A stretch of DNA of 64,000 nucleotides from Mycogone perniciosa (Eukaryota > Ascomycota > Sordariomycetes > Hypocreales > Hypocreaceae), in NCBI GenBank assembly GCA_025331125.1, contig JAOALB010000014.1, forward strand, positions 310,001-374,000. The letters run 5' to 3'. A model generated the notes under the pieces. It was not told the origin of the DNA. It saw only the letters and a program-made list of their open reading frames with translations, and did not search any database. This document shows positions 12,485-23,464 of this stretch, in pieces (the first letter of the stretch is position 1; every line of letters starts with the position of its first letter). The position numbers and the translations under genes are program-made.

Positions 12485-14416
12485 ATGGCTACAACATCGC
12501 AGAGAGGCCTCCCTGACGATGTCTTTCTTGACATCGTCAAGCATCTGAACACAGCCCGCGACGTGGCCCATGTCCAAGCCGCATCACGCCTCACGCACGA
12601 CCTCGTGCGTCGAAACGGCTGGCGAGGCTTCGTCAATACTCAGTTCTCCCTTAACATCCCTCCAGGGCTCGCAATGGATGGGCGTGATATGGCGAAACGG
12701 CTCACGCACCTGGACCGGTGCTGGAACAAGCGTGGTGTATACCTCACGGTCTACGAGTCGAGGGAGACCGCAGCAACCCGTGGCATTCTAGCGAGAAGCG
12801 ACCCTAGACAACAGTCGTTGGTCTTCCAGTCTATCATAGAGGCACACATGCTTTCGTCGTCACAGCATGAGCTCCTTGTGTACGGTGCGGGAGAGGACTT
12901 GAAGTTTCGGCGCAGACCCCTAGGGTGTGAGACGAGGGATAGATGGCGCAGTTTGGACGGGCAGGAGATGGGCTACCATAGTGGCGATGGCGATGTCACG
13001 GCACTGTCGATCCTTGAACGCCGGGGCCCAGCAGAGGTTGTTGTGGGACGAGCTAACGGAGACTTGCAACTGCTCTCTGCCGACTTCAAGACGCTGGGCG
13101 AATCTTCTCAGCGTCTCCTCCCGCTGGATGACGATATATCTGACCTTCGGGGTTCATCCCCAGGGTACAAGGCCATTATGGCCACGGCATGGCAGCCCAA
13201 AGCTAAGCTGCTAGCTAGCTGCAGGAGCTCCATGCTGACGCTCTATAACCTCTCCAACACGGAGGACGAAGAGCTCGAACCCGTGACGTACTACGACGTC
13301 TCGAGTGGAAAGGACCGTCAGTCGTTGCTTGTACGGAATGCAAAGTTCATGAGCGAAGATGTGATAGCTTGTGGCCTCGGTGGAACCAACGAGCCCTTGA
13401 GATGGGGCAAGATTACACCAACCGGAATCACGTTCTTCAATGCGGCGAGGAACTACCTTACAGACAAGGATGCCGAACTGGGTCCGATTAGCATGTCGCG
13501 CCCTGTGACAACAGTGCGGGCGATTGAGCCTGTGAGCAAGATGAATGAGAATATACTCCTCAGCGCTTGGGAGGACGGAAGTCACAGGTAAGAACAACTT
13601 TGCTTTGCCCATGGCTCGCGCCATGAAGAAGAGCTACTGCAACTAACTTGAGACGGCAGACTTACCGATCTTCGAACCCCATCTGAGTATGACGCCTTGT
13701 ATCGTGATCGCTTCCAACCGTACCAACCCAGCGGCTCGCTGCTGGTTTACGGCTCCGAGCGGTTTCTCGCAGGCAACAACATGGACGCCTGTGTCCGGTT
13801 CTTCGACTTTCGATATTCCAGGTCCTACCATCACTCGGTTGGAATGCCATGTTCCGCCAAGGTCCCCGTGCCTGGACGATCATATCTGCACAAAGCCGAA
13901 GAAGCCGAGCCGGCGAACCCCATCGAAAAGTGCGACCACGCCACAGGCCAACTTTGCACCTGGCATGACCTCTCTATCCAGGAGTCCTGGCGCCCTGACG
14001 CATCGATACACGTGGGAAACCCGGCCTTGGATCGTATCTACGGCCTGACCAAAGCCTCTGATATCTCCACCTCCTTCTACTGCGCCTTCCGCGGCTCCAT
14101 CATCGAAATGACCTGGGGCGTCTCCGAGGACATAACGAGGGAGATGCGGGTCCGGAGAGCGCCAAAGGGGTGGGTAGCATACACCCCCAAGCCAACCGTA
14201 ACCCTGATGGAGATGGGGATTGGCCTCTGTAGCGATGAGAGATGGATGGATAGGTATTCTCAACGTGTGCCGGAACGATATTTCCACGTGGGCCTTCAAC
14301 CTGTTGAAGATACCATCTACAACAAGATGCCAAACTGGTGTCGTTTGGATCCGGCTTTCCGGTCGATGCTCAAGGCACTGGGCTACAAAAACTGGCGTCG
14401 GGCAATGGATTATTGA
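12485..14416 (+). CDS. F-box protein with WD-like C-terminal part
   Basis: Two exons, 12485-13587 and 13660-14416, across a 72-nt GTAAGA...GGCAG intron; 619 residues. An F-box is visible at residues 9-50 (LPDDVFLDIVKHL, then TARDVAHVQAASRLTHDLV). This family recruits substrates to SKP1-cullin-F-box ubiquitin ligases. The rest contains short beta-rich, WD-like blocks (DVTALSILER, EVVVGRANGDLQLLS, KLLASCRSSMLTLYN, DACVRFFDFRYS) consistent with a degenerate beta-propeller as the substrate module. The individual blades lack clear WD dipeptides, so the propeller is inference. The ATG at 12485 sits in a good context (ACCATGG). It converges on the nitronate monooxygenase gene, with only 117 bases between stops. 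The substrate is unknown. Confidence 0.85.
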
Positions 14417-14533
14417 GTGAAAAGGGGGGTTGAGATGTATGTTTTTCTACGGCTTATATGATAGGAAATGAGACTCGCATATGAAATCAAGCGTATTTTC
14501 TAGCACAAGACCCCATAAAATGACCATATTACA

Positions 14534-15594
14534 TTACAGCTTGTGCTCTGGGATAATAAGTGCCAGCTTCTCCCTGAGAGCACCTTCAGCCTCCTTCTCG
14601 ATTCTCTTGACGAGAGCATCACAAGTAGGAATATCATGAATCAAGCCAATGACCTGGCCCGCCGTCCAGACGCCATGTTCAGTATCGCCAGTCGTAAACA
14701 CCTCCTTTCCTCGCTTCCCGCTCACATAGGGCGCCACCTCTGTAAACTCGCCCTTGGTGCTCTCCTTCTCAATCTTCAGCGCGTCCATGGCCACCTTGTT
14801 TTTGTACAGCCGCGTGGTGTTCGTCCACCGTCTCAGCAGGAGCGCTGTGTCCGTCTCCTGGGCCTTGACGATCGTCTCCTTGACATTCTGGTGAATCGGC
14901 GACTCAACCGTGCACATGAAGCGCGTTCCCATGTTCACGCCGCACGCGCCCAGCACCAGCGCCGCCGCAAGGCCCTGTCCGTCCGCAAAGCCGCCGCTCG
15001 CAATGAAGGGAACCTTGAGCGTCTGGCGCGCGCGGCTCAGCAAGATGAAATTCGTAATGTCGCTCTCTCCCACGTGGCCCGCACACTCGAAGCCGTCGAT
15101 GCTGAGGAAGTCAACGCCCAGCTTGATGGCGCTCTGGGCATGGCGAATGGTCGTGCACTTGTGCAGCACCATGATCCCCGCGCTCTTGAGCTGCTTGATC
15201 ACCAGCCCGGGCGAATTGCCCGCTGTCTCGACGATCTTGATGCCCTCGTCGATGATGGCCTGGGCATAGGCCGGGTAGTCGGGCGGCAGCAGCGAGGGCA
15301 GGATGGTGATGTTGACGGCGAAGGGATTCTTTGTGAGGGTGCGGCAGCGACGGATTTCATCGCGCAGGGCGTCGGGCGTCGGGGAGATGGCGGCGGTGAT
15401 GATGCCTAGGCCGCCGGCGTTGGAGACGGCTGAGGCGAGATCTGCGGTGCCGACGTGCATCATGCCGCCCTGGATAATGGGCACTGGAGGAGCAGAGGAG
15501 TTAGGAGAAGCCACTCAGGAGACAGATCAAAGGGGGAGAGCGTGAGCGTACCTCGGATGCCCAGTCGGCGGGTGAGTTCTGTGTCGAAAGGCAT
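14534..15594 (-). CDS. Nitronate monooxygenase (2-nitropropane dioxygenase family)
   Basis: FMN enzyme that oxidises nitronates such as propionate-3-nitronate, detoxifying nitro compounds. Two exons: 15594-15552 (14 codons) and 15483-14534, across a 68-nt GTACGC...CTCCAG intron; 330 residues. The first exon supplies the family start (TRRLGIR joined to VPIIQGGMMHVG), which is why I reject the in-frame ATG at 15514. The TIM-barrel motifs are present: ADLASAVSNAGGLGIITAA, SIDGFECAGHVGE near the middle (conserved His region), and the FMN-phosphate loop IASGGFADGQGLAAALVLGA with GVNMGTRF after it. Length fits the class I family. I see no targeting signal. Neighbouring genes do not suggest a nitro-compound pathway. 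Confidence 0.92.
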
Positions 15595-16242
15595 GGTGGA
15601 TTCTATATCTTTGTCTCTCTGTCTCTCTGTCTGTCTCTATCTATCGCTATCCAAAAGCGGGCAAGCACGGGCAATTCTCTAAAGGAGGAGGGTCTAATAG
15701 ATATACAATTTCAAAGAAAGGGCAATAGGGAGAAAAGGAAAAACAAAGATGACTCGGTCAAGTAGGACATACAAGCAGGTGGCAATGGTGAGATGGTCAA
15801 GGTGAAACATCCGAATTCAGTTATGCCGAGGTAAGTACCAAAAGCGTCCTAGCCTCCCCCGGTCCGCCCCCGGTCCGCCCCACTTCTCCACCGCCCACTT
15901 CGGCAACTCTCACATGTCACGATTAACTAGTCCTCCATGCGTTTAGTCTCTTGCATTATTGCTTTGTTTATAATCCGCAATCCGAGTCCGAAAGCGAGAT
16001 GGGCAAGTATGTACGAAGTACCATATGTATACATCATATGATGCCTTTGGAATCGAAACATCATATGGGTATTCGCTTTCAGCCGCGTCGTCTTACTATG
16101 TATGCACATCACACTCCTTGACGCCATCTATGCTATCGTTTGCCGGTATCATGAACCATCATGGAATCGTCCTGGCCACCAAAACACCATCCCGCCCTAT
16201 TTTAAGACGCCTGAAAACAACAATTGCCCGTTGCTTCACCCA
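15595..16242. other. Intergenic, CT-rich, no gene seen
   Basis: 648 bp upstream of the nitronate monooxygenase and downstream of the C2H2 factor (both -). It carries a CT-rich tract at about 15607-15645 (the purine-rich strand is the sense leader of the monooxygenase), a tandem CCCCCGGTCCGCC pair near 15857-15885, and a TACGAAGTA motif near 16012. No ORF is supported. Confidence 0.5.
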
Positions 16243-19200
16243 TCAACCCATGCCAGCCTCAGGTGCCAAAGTCGCACGCTCTCTCGGCTTGTCCATCAGA
16301 TCGGCATAGCCATCCAAGCTGGCACCCATGATCTTGACCATATCAAAGATGTGTGTCCCCTTGAATGTCTCTGCCCAGAGTCGTACTACTGCGCTTGCAA
16401 GCTGCCGCAATTTCGCCGCATCGCTTGTCATTGTTTCCATTTGCCCGAGGCTTGCGCCTGGGCCTGACAACGATGGGTCGATTGGTACCGCGAATTCCGT
16501 CTCGTCCAACATTCTCCGTACCGTTTCAAGCAGACCCCTTTCTTCAGGAGATACCGGTGGATCAGATGGTGTAATCGCGGCAAGGGTGAGAAGCCATTTA
16601 GCAAGTAAAAGAGCGCATTCAAAGTTGCACACTATGGTCATGGTTAGCTGGCTACCAGGCTCATTAAGCATTGATCACATCACGACTTACATGAATGCTG
16701 TATACTCCATTCGGTCGACTTTGTCCTAGCCACGTAGTTTACACCAGCCTTCACCAACATGGAGAGAGCATGAACCGCCTGGAAAACCGCCCGATGTAGC
16801 CTAACACTACGAGCGACTAATGGTGTAGAGATCATTGCTGATGCCATCAGCATTGAATCCCTGGTTTGCAGTGCCCTACTAGGAGGCAAGTCCATGTAAA
16901 GTCGGATATATGCGAGGCGTAGTAAAGCCGTTGCGTTGTACGCCAACGAACCTCCAGGAGCAAAATCTGTGCTAGCAAAAGGACCTGACCCTGTGGCGAG
17001 AAGATGGTGATGCTGCTCAACACTATTGTGCCATATCCGTAGCGCCTGCGATACCTCTTCGACATCATCCGGCTTCAATGTACGCTGGACATCGTACGGC
17101 GAGCCAGTCGCAAATGAAGTCTGCTTCAAAAGATATACATGCTGAATCAAAACGTGTATTAAAACATAAAATCCCAACGACGATAAATGTGTTGGCAGTC
17201 CCTGGTTTGTCCGGCCGAATAACCTCGCGATGGCCTGTTGAACCGTAATTTCAACTGTGGGCGTGGATTGCCGCAGCTCTTGCCACTGCCAAGCCGTCTC
17301 TGCTCGCCATAACCTAGCGGGCAGTGGTAAGGAGAGTCTAAGTTCCGAAGTCATGAGTAAAGGGGGCAGATCATATGCGATACAGCACAGGTTAAAGAAT
17401 GAATAGGCGATGAGTTTGGTTCTGGTTGCGCCTTCGCGGCGTATCCACGCATCCCAATCCGCAACACTCGCATGGCTGTTGTCCTCAGTCAAGCCTTCTT
17501 CACGAATTAGAATAGCTAGGGTGCTTTGCAGCGACAGCGCTTCGTTGAGGATTGTTTTGGCTCCCCAGAGGCCGACGGAAAACAACAGTAAAACTGCTTG
17601 GATAGTCTCAAGTCGAGCCTGCGGCGTATTCGGCGAACTAGACAAACGCGAGCATTAGCAGCTGACTAGAGACGCAAATCAAAACACTTACAATGGCTCA
17701 CGGTGTGTCTCTTGAGCTATTGGTCTTTCTGACTGGGCAGAGGCAAAAGAGTGGCGGTAGGTAGTGCTGGGAGATGGACGTGTCGAGTGTGGACTATACG
17801 ACGATGCATTTGGCAACAAGGCATGGACTTCTGAACTGTGCCTCCTGCGGATTTGTTCCATGGAAATGGCCTTGGCAGCATACCACAGAGCATACCCCCG
17901 GTTGCTCTCGAAACGATACTGCGCGCCAACAGCTAAGATAGCCAGGAGCAACTCTGGAGCCATCTCCACAGGTGACAAAGTCGGCAAATGTAAAAAAGGC
18001 AACTGTTCGTGAAATCCGCTGATATAGCCCTCTAGAAATCTAGTGAGCGTATGGCGTGAAGGGAAGACAAAATCTGCTGGCAGAACCGAGGAAAACTCCT
18101 CCAACCTGTTTTTGATAAGACCATGATCAACAGCCGAAATTCGAAGCGGAGACGACCGTTGGGGTTCTTCATGCAGTCGGGAGCTAGGGTCCGCTGAATC
18201 TCGGGTGTCCGGGGCCAGAGAGCCAAAGCGGGAGGGGAGTTGGGAGTTCGGTTTAGAGTTGCCACGATGGAACATACCAGGTGAGCGAGTCCAGAAGTTC
18301 ATCTGCTGGTCAGGTTCAAAGTGCGGCGGGAGGAAGTGTGGTGGTGATGTGAAGTCGTCGAGAAAAAGATGATAGTCGTCATAAGGTTGAGGGGGCTGAG
18401 GAGCAAATCCAGCTGGGATAACGGACTGATCTTCCCTCGGACGCTCAGGATATCCTCCCATAGAGTCGCCAAAGCCTTTAACTCGTGTATGTATGGGTGG
18501 TGGCTGTGACATGCTATTCATTATGGGCTGCAGGGTGTTGACTTCGCTGGCTAAAGCAGCATCAGAGAGAAGGTCCAAGTTGCAGGCGGCGGTCCGCGCT
18601 GCTGCCTGTGAATCTTGGTCCAGGGGGGGGCCATTATCTGAGTTCAAGGGCCCATGATGATACGGCATTGGCGGCTGTGGTTGTTGGTGTTGGTGTTGAT
18701 GTTGATGTTGATGTTGATGTTGATGTTGATGTTGGTGTTGGTGTTGGTGTTGCTGCTGCTGTGGTTGCTGCTGTTGCTGTTGTTGCGGCGGTGGTGGAGG
18801 TAATGCCGGGGGAGGGGGAGGGGGTGGTGGTGGCCGTAGCCGGTGCATGCCCACGACGTCGACGTTGACATGGCTATCAGAAATCGAGGGTCTGTGGGAG
18901 GATGCTCCGGATAGCTTCCTTGGTCGGGTATTATCCTTGTTGCTTTCATTTAGGTGAACGAGCTTCTCGTGCCGGACGAGAAGGTCCCTGATGTCCATAT
19001 AAGTATATATCACCCACGCTAGGGAGGGTTGAGTTGTAACTATGTAAGTGCGACGACGGGATGAAAAGGACGAACGTTGGAAGTGGAGCAAGAGAAGGGG
19101 ATAGAGAGAGTAGAGAGAGTAGAGAGAGTAGAGAGAGAGAGGCTTGTGGCAAGTCTGTTTAGGGGCTGCAGAGAGGGGAAGGGGGATAATGTATAGAGAG

Positions 19201-19600
19201 GTACTTCGCACAAAGGACAGGTTTGGGCACCGCACTCTAAGGGGGCAGATCACAATAACAAACAAAGTGCGTTTGCAACACTCACCGTCGTCCAAAAGTC
19301 TTCCCACAGCGGTCCCAGGCGCAAGAAAAGGGTTTCTCTTTTGTATGCGTCCTCTCATGTCTCTGAACATGCTCAACGCGCCTGTAAGAAACCATAAGTG
19401 AGCAATGCGCGCCGGAGGCTATCCGACAGGAGCAAACTGATGCAAACTGACCTGAAGCGTTTACTGCAATATTTGCAAGGTAGGGTCTTGGGCTTCTGAT
19501 GGCGGTTCTCTCCAGGGTCTGTGACAACGATGCCACTAGGCTGGCCTGGCGGAGGAAGAGGAAGAGGAACCGGTGCCTCTAGGGATTGGATTGGGAGCAT
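16243..19600 (-). CDS. C2H2 zinc-finger transcription factor with fungal-specific domain
   Basis: Five exons: 19600-19452, 19381-19286, 18987-17692, 17637-16691 and 16631-16243; 958 residues, all junctions in frame. Two adjacent C2H2 fingers of the ADR1/AmdX type occupy residues 42-93 (C42, C45, H58, H62; then C70, C75, H88, H93), with the linker THTKEKP. The first intron cuts finger 1 and the second, unusually long (298 nt), cuts finger 2. A low-complexity block follows (residues about 133-186): polyproline, polyglutamine, then Gln-His dipeptides. A fungal-specific transcription factor domain spans about residues 380-700 (FLEGYISGFHEQLPFLH, LLLAILAVGAQYRFES). It is a nuclear DNA-binding regulator; targets cannot be read from the sequence. 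The 298-nt intron contains GTAGAGAGA repeats. Confidence 0.87.
18680..18790. repeat. Hexanucleotide/trinucleotide repeat coding poly-Gln and Gln-His
   Basis: On the + strand it reads as GTTGGT/GTTGAT hexamers followed by GCT/GTT triplets. On the coding strand this is (CAACAT/CAACAC)n then CAG/CAA, giving a run of roughly eleven Gln-His pairs after a Gln-rich tract in the C2H2 factor. It lies next to a polyproline tract at about 18793-18836. In-frame length variation between strains is likely. Confidence 0.85.
19100..19140. repeat. GTAGAGAGA short tandem repeat in intron
   Basis: Four to five copies of a nine-base purine-rich unit lie inside the 298-nt second intron of the C2H2 factor. On the gene's strand this is a pyrimidine-rich TCTCTCTAC array. 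Confidence 0.7.
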
Positions 19601-22150
19601 TACGACCAGGAGGGCGGGCTGCTCTGCTTGTCTGTCACGCTACACGCACTGAGTTGGAGAGCGGGGGAGAGAATTGAGAGGGCAATGGAGCAGATGATCA
19701 GTATAGCATCAGAGGTAATGGCTTAGATAGCTGGCAGGTGCTTGCTTGGGTGGTGCAACTGCATATGAGAGAGACGTGGCCGGCCGGCTATGTCTCAGCT
19801 GGGGGAAGAGGCTGAATCCAGCACCCGCAGGCCGTCTCTGGTGGTTCCCCCTCTCGGCAGCTCGTGATAGTCGTGGTTTGCTGGTCTGGGACGTTGACTG
19901 GCGGTGGACGGTCCAGTGAAAGAAGGGTGAGGCTGTCAGGTTCCAAGCACTCCGTAAAGAGGTGACAGGTCTGGTCTGGGGGGCCTAGACTACTAGTAGG
20001 GGAGACGATCAGTCGCGTGCCGCCAACCAGCGAGTGAGGCTGGCCAAGATAGTGAGGATCGATAATGGGCTATTGCGCTTGGCTTTCTGCGTGTGGTTGA
20101 TGGTGGCGGAGAGAACGGATGGATCAATGAAACGAACGAATGGATGAAATGCACTGCAGCAGCACAACGTCGTCAAAAAAAATGGGAGAAAAAAGACAGG
20201 GTTCCGGGGTGAGAGGCCGGATGGAGTAGTCCAGACCTGGACTTGTAGGTATCCAAGCGGGGAAAGGCTGAGGGGGAGCGGCCAGTCGAGGAGCTTCGCC
20301 TTTGTTTGGGAGTGGGGAGAAAGCGGAGAGAAAGAGGAGTTCTGAGGGGGAAATAGTGGTAGTAGTGGTGGTAGTAGTACGGAGTACTCGTAGTTGAGAG
20401 ACAGAGAGTCAAAGCCGAACGAGCTGCTGGGCTAAGTTGTCAGGGCCAGCAGCACATGGGATTGCAGTTACGTAGTAGTATGTACTTCGTAGTACTCCGT
20501 AGTGTGGCAGGGTCAGCTAAACCGGGGGGGATGAGTATTAGCTCTGGCTGCCCCAATTGTCATCTTTCCCTTCTGTAAGATTAAAGTACGAGTAAGTGGA
20601 AGATATGCATGTAAACACCCCGATGCATGTCATGAAGCGCGTATCCATTCATTTTGTTCACGAACTTGCAGCCTCTCTCTCTCCCTTTCCGCACGCCCTA
20701 GACAAAATGATAGTATGTCGTCCCCCCAAGTGGGGGGCTGGTCATTTAGTTTGAAAAACCCCACGGGGAGGGCGAGAGAAAAAAAATTAAAAAGCAATCT
20801 GGGGTTCGTCTCCGCATTGGAGAAGAAGCACGTCCCACTCACACATGTTTTTGCGCCAAAACGTAATCAGCCGTTGGTAATACACTGATACTAAGAGTAC
20901 TAAATAGAATCTTTCTAGGTATCCCCTCGGAACTGAGTTGCGGATGTCGTCGGCAAAGGTGCATCCACGAACCGAGTTAATAGCATGTGCCTCGGAAGTG
21001 GACAGACGGACATCACTCCGTACCGTACGAAGTACCGTGAAGCCTGAATAATGTGTCTTGTCTATCTGTCAGACGTCATGGGTCCTGTCAAACCATTGTA
21101 ATGACAATAAATCAAGCAAGCAGGATATCCCTTCTGCACCCTTGATGTCATTTAGCATCCATTGCTCGGCGTCTTGGCTGCTTTTTTTTTTCAAATCAAG
21201 TTAGCATCCGCACGGAGAATTCCCCATCAGCACTACTTCGTACTCTATGAGATTCCAGGTTGTTATTGGATCACATTGTCTAAATTACGATGGAGTAATA
21301 GGACGGCATTCTCGGTAATTTTTGTCTTCACGAACTCCTGCCTGCCCCTTTGGCCTGGCCCCGCATCGCCTCCAAAAAATGAAACAGGACGGATATTCCG
21401 AAGTCCTATCGACTTTCACCATTGACTCCCATAAATCAGCTCGATTTGAGGCAATCGGACTGAGGACAATTATCGTCAAAACAACCCGATGACGGCCCAA
21501 TTCACATGAACAACACCGAAAATCTTCCGCGACCCCGCATCTTGGACCGAAATTCCATCAACTCTTCTCCTAGTTCCCGACTTCTAACGCTCTACAAGCA
21601 GATGACCAGTCACACCATTCACATATCAATCCAATATGCAGCACTTCGTACCGAGAGTATAGTATAGTATAGTATACAAGCACACCACCTCCCTCGACTA
21701 CAATTCCGGCAGCAATGACATTCGGACACATATGCACAAGCATCGCGTGACCATGCGACAAGTCGGTCATAATTGCGTCGGATTAAGAAGCTCATGATTG
21801 GCTTCCACATGTCGGTTTCAATCTAGCCGTTCTTTCGACTTCTTCCACTATCCAGCTTGATAGATAGCAGACGTGCTTACTCCCGTAACCAGAACTAGGC
21901 ATCCTTGCCATACCCCTGTGCATGTATGTCTATGTGGAATCTAATATTCTCAGTACGAAGTATTAGTTCGTGCTAATATCCCGATAATGCACTTTAAAGA
22001 AGGTCGTGTCACTCACCTCGGTATAACCCTGTCTTCCTACACACAAGAGCTCCTCTTGCGTGTGATCAAGCAGGCAGATTGGTTAGCTCATCTAAAATCT
22101 ATCTAGAGATAGCTATGACTTGGGAACCTGGAAATAAGTATCCAGACCAC
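19601..22150. other. Long upstream region of the C2H2 factor, no gene seen
   Basis: 2.55 kb between the start of the C2H2 factor and the stop of the PhyH gene. Many TACGGAGTAC/TACTTCGTA motifs occur (about 20379, 20481-20505, 21018-21040, 21236, 21645, 21953) and a four-copy AGTAT repeat near 21656-21677. I found no ORF with protein-like composition on either strand. It probably holds a long promoter and leader, and could hide a non-coding RNA. Confidence 0.45.
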
Positions 22151-23026
22151 TTAGCCCTGCAATGAATATCCAACATCTCTACCACTTCCCATCTTTATCA
22201 AATTTTCTTTCATTCCCTCCGCCCTCTCTCTCTCCCCATCCTTCAACCTGGAAAAATTCACCGTCTGAACCCACTTCCCAATACCATGCTGCAACACGTT
22301 TCTCGCCCTCAAGCTACTCCCCCCAGAATGTCCCACCGACCCATGTAGTGTAAGCCGCTTTTTCGTCTCGCTGTACACACCCCGATGTAAGATATTGTTG
22401 TTGTAAAACGCAATATCTCCCGCCTCCAACTTCACCGCCATCTGCCCCGGAAGCATCTTCTCCCACGGATCCGCATTGCGCTCCGTCTCCGTTCGCGCCC
22501 GCTTGTGCGAGCCCGGGACCAACACGAGCGCCTCATCCTCCCACAGCGCCAAATTATACTGCGCATGGAACGCCGGTCGGCCCAGCCTCTCCATCTCCTC
22601 CTCGGGCGTAGCCTCCGCAGGGATATCGTCCCTATGCCACCTCAACTCAAAGTCACGATCCGGGCGCACCAACATGTTAAACAGTTCCATGACAAGCTCC
22701 CCATCCTCACACTGCAGCAGGTCCTTCACAATCCCCAGCACCTCCTCCGAAAAGTACAGCTCCGTGAACATCTCGTGTCCCGGTAGGTCGGGATTCATCA
22801 GGTGCTGCACGCCCCAGATGCCCTTCTGGGGTATTGCGTCCCAGGGCGGGAATTGCTTGCCCACGGTGCGGATGTGTGGCCATTGGCCGTTGCGGGCGAG
22901 TTGTTCGACTTGGTGGCTGGTGGTGCGGAGGGCTTCGAGTTTCTCCTGATTGATGATGGATTTGATGACCACGAAGCCGTCTCGCTCCAGGTCGGCGAGG
23001 TAAGATGATGGCGTTTGGGCTGACAT
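22151..23026 (-). CDS. Phytanoyl-CoA dioxygenase (PhyH) family protein
   Basis: Single exon, 291 residues. It belongs to the Fe(II)/2-oxoglutarate-dependent dioxygenases. The metal triad is visible as H131-x-D133 (RWHRDD) and H214 (ILHRGVYSE), and R224 (KKRLTLHG) is placed to bind the 2-oxoglutarate carboxylate. The N-terminus (YLADLERDGFVVIKSII) is the usual PhyH opening, and VLVPGSHKRARTETE is the conserved strand before the distal histidine. All catalytic residues are present, so it is probably active. There is no PTS1 and no PTS2 that I can see, so a true peroxisomal phytanoyl-CoA role is unlikely; the substrate is unknown. The start at 23026 fits the family. Confidence 0.9.
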   Translation of the reverse strand: MSAQTPSSYLADLERDGFVVIKSIINQEKLEALRTTSHQVEQLARNGQWPHIRTVGKQFPPWDAIPQKGIWGVQHLMNPDLPGHEMFTELYFSEEVLGIVKDLLQCEDGELVMELFNMLVRPDRDFELRWHRDDIPAEATPEEEMERLGRPAFHAQYNLALWEDEALVLVPGSHKRARTETERNADPWEKMLPGQMAVKLEAGDIAFYNNNILHRGVYSETKKRLTLHGSVGHSGGSSLRARNVLQHGIGKWVQTVNFSRLKDGERERAEGMKENLIKMGSGRDVGYSLQG

Positions 23027-23464
23027 GTTGATAGTGGCGTTGATGTCAACGTTGATGTTGATCTTGGAGGGGTTATGCGGGGTTCAAGACGATGTGATGG
23101 CCAGAGAACCGTCTCCAGCTGAAGCAACACCTGTTATAAACAGTCAAACTACAGAAAACAAGAACTGACCAGACCAATCCAGGAGGCATGCATCCACTTC
23201 ATCTGTTTCATTCCAGGCGCCAAGATCAACAACAGATCTCCTATCTCGCTTTCCTCCCACACAAACCCCAAACCCCCATCTAGCCCTGTCAGCTTTATGT
23301 CTACCCAGCACCGTAGGTCAAGCCAACTCGCCTCCACATATGCGACATGTATTCCAACAGCCAAGTTGAGTTCACGTAACGTAGCATTCCCCCCCACACA
23401 CAAAACACCTCCATTCACGTAGATGCGGCTCCTCCCAACAATTGTTATTTACAGTAGTCGCTTT
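23027..23464. promoter_or_regulatory. PhyH promoter region
   Basis: 438 bp between the PhyH start and the EFM7 stop, both -. Near 23037-23061 it carries repeated GTTGATGT units with an AACGTT core. I see no ORF of interest. Confidence 0.4.

Noticed and set aside
14543..15409. 288-codon open frame antisense to the nitronate monooxygenase
   Set aside because: Product is Arg/Leu/Ala-rich with no domain; it is the mirror of a GC-rich, well-supported coding frame.
15514..15594. Upstream ATG at 15514 as start of nitronate monooxygenase
   Set aside because: It lies in the intron; the spliced exon 15594-15552 gives the expected family N-terminus joined to VPIIQGGM.
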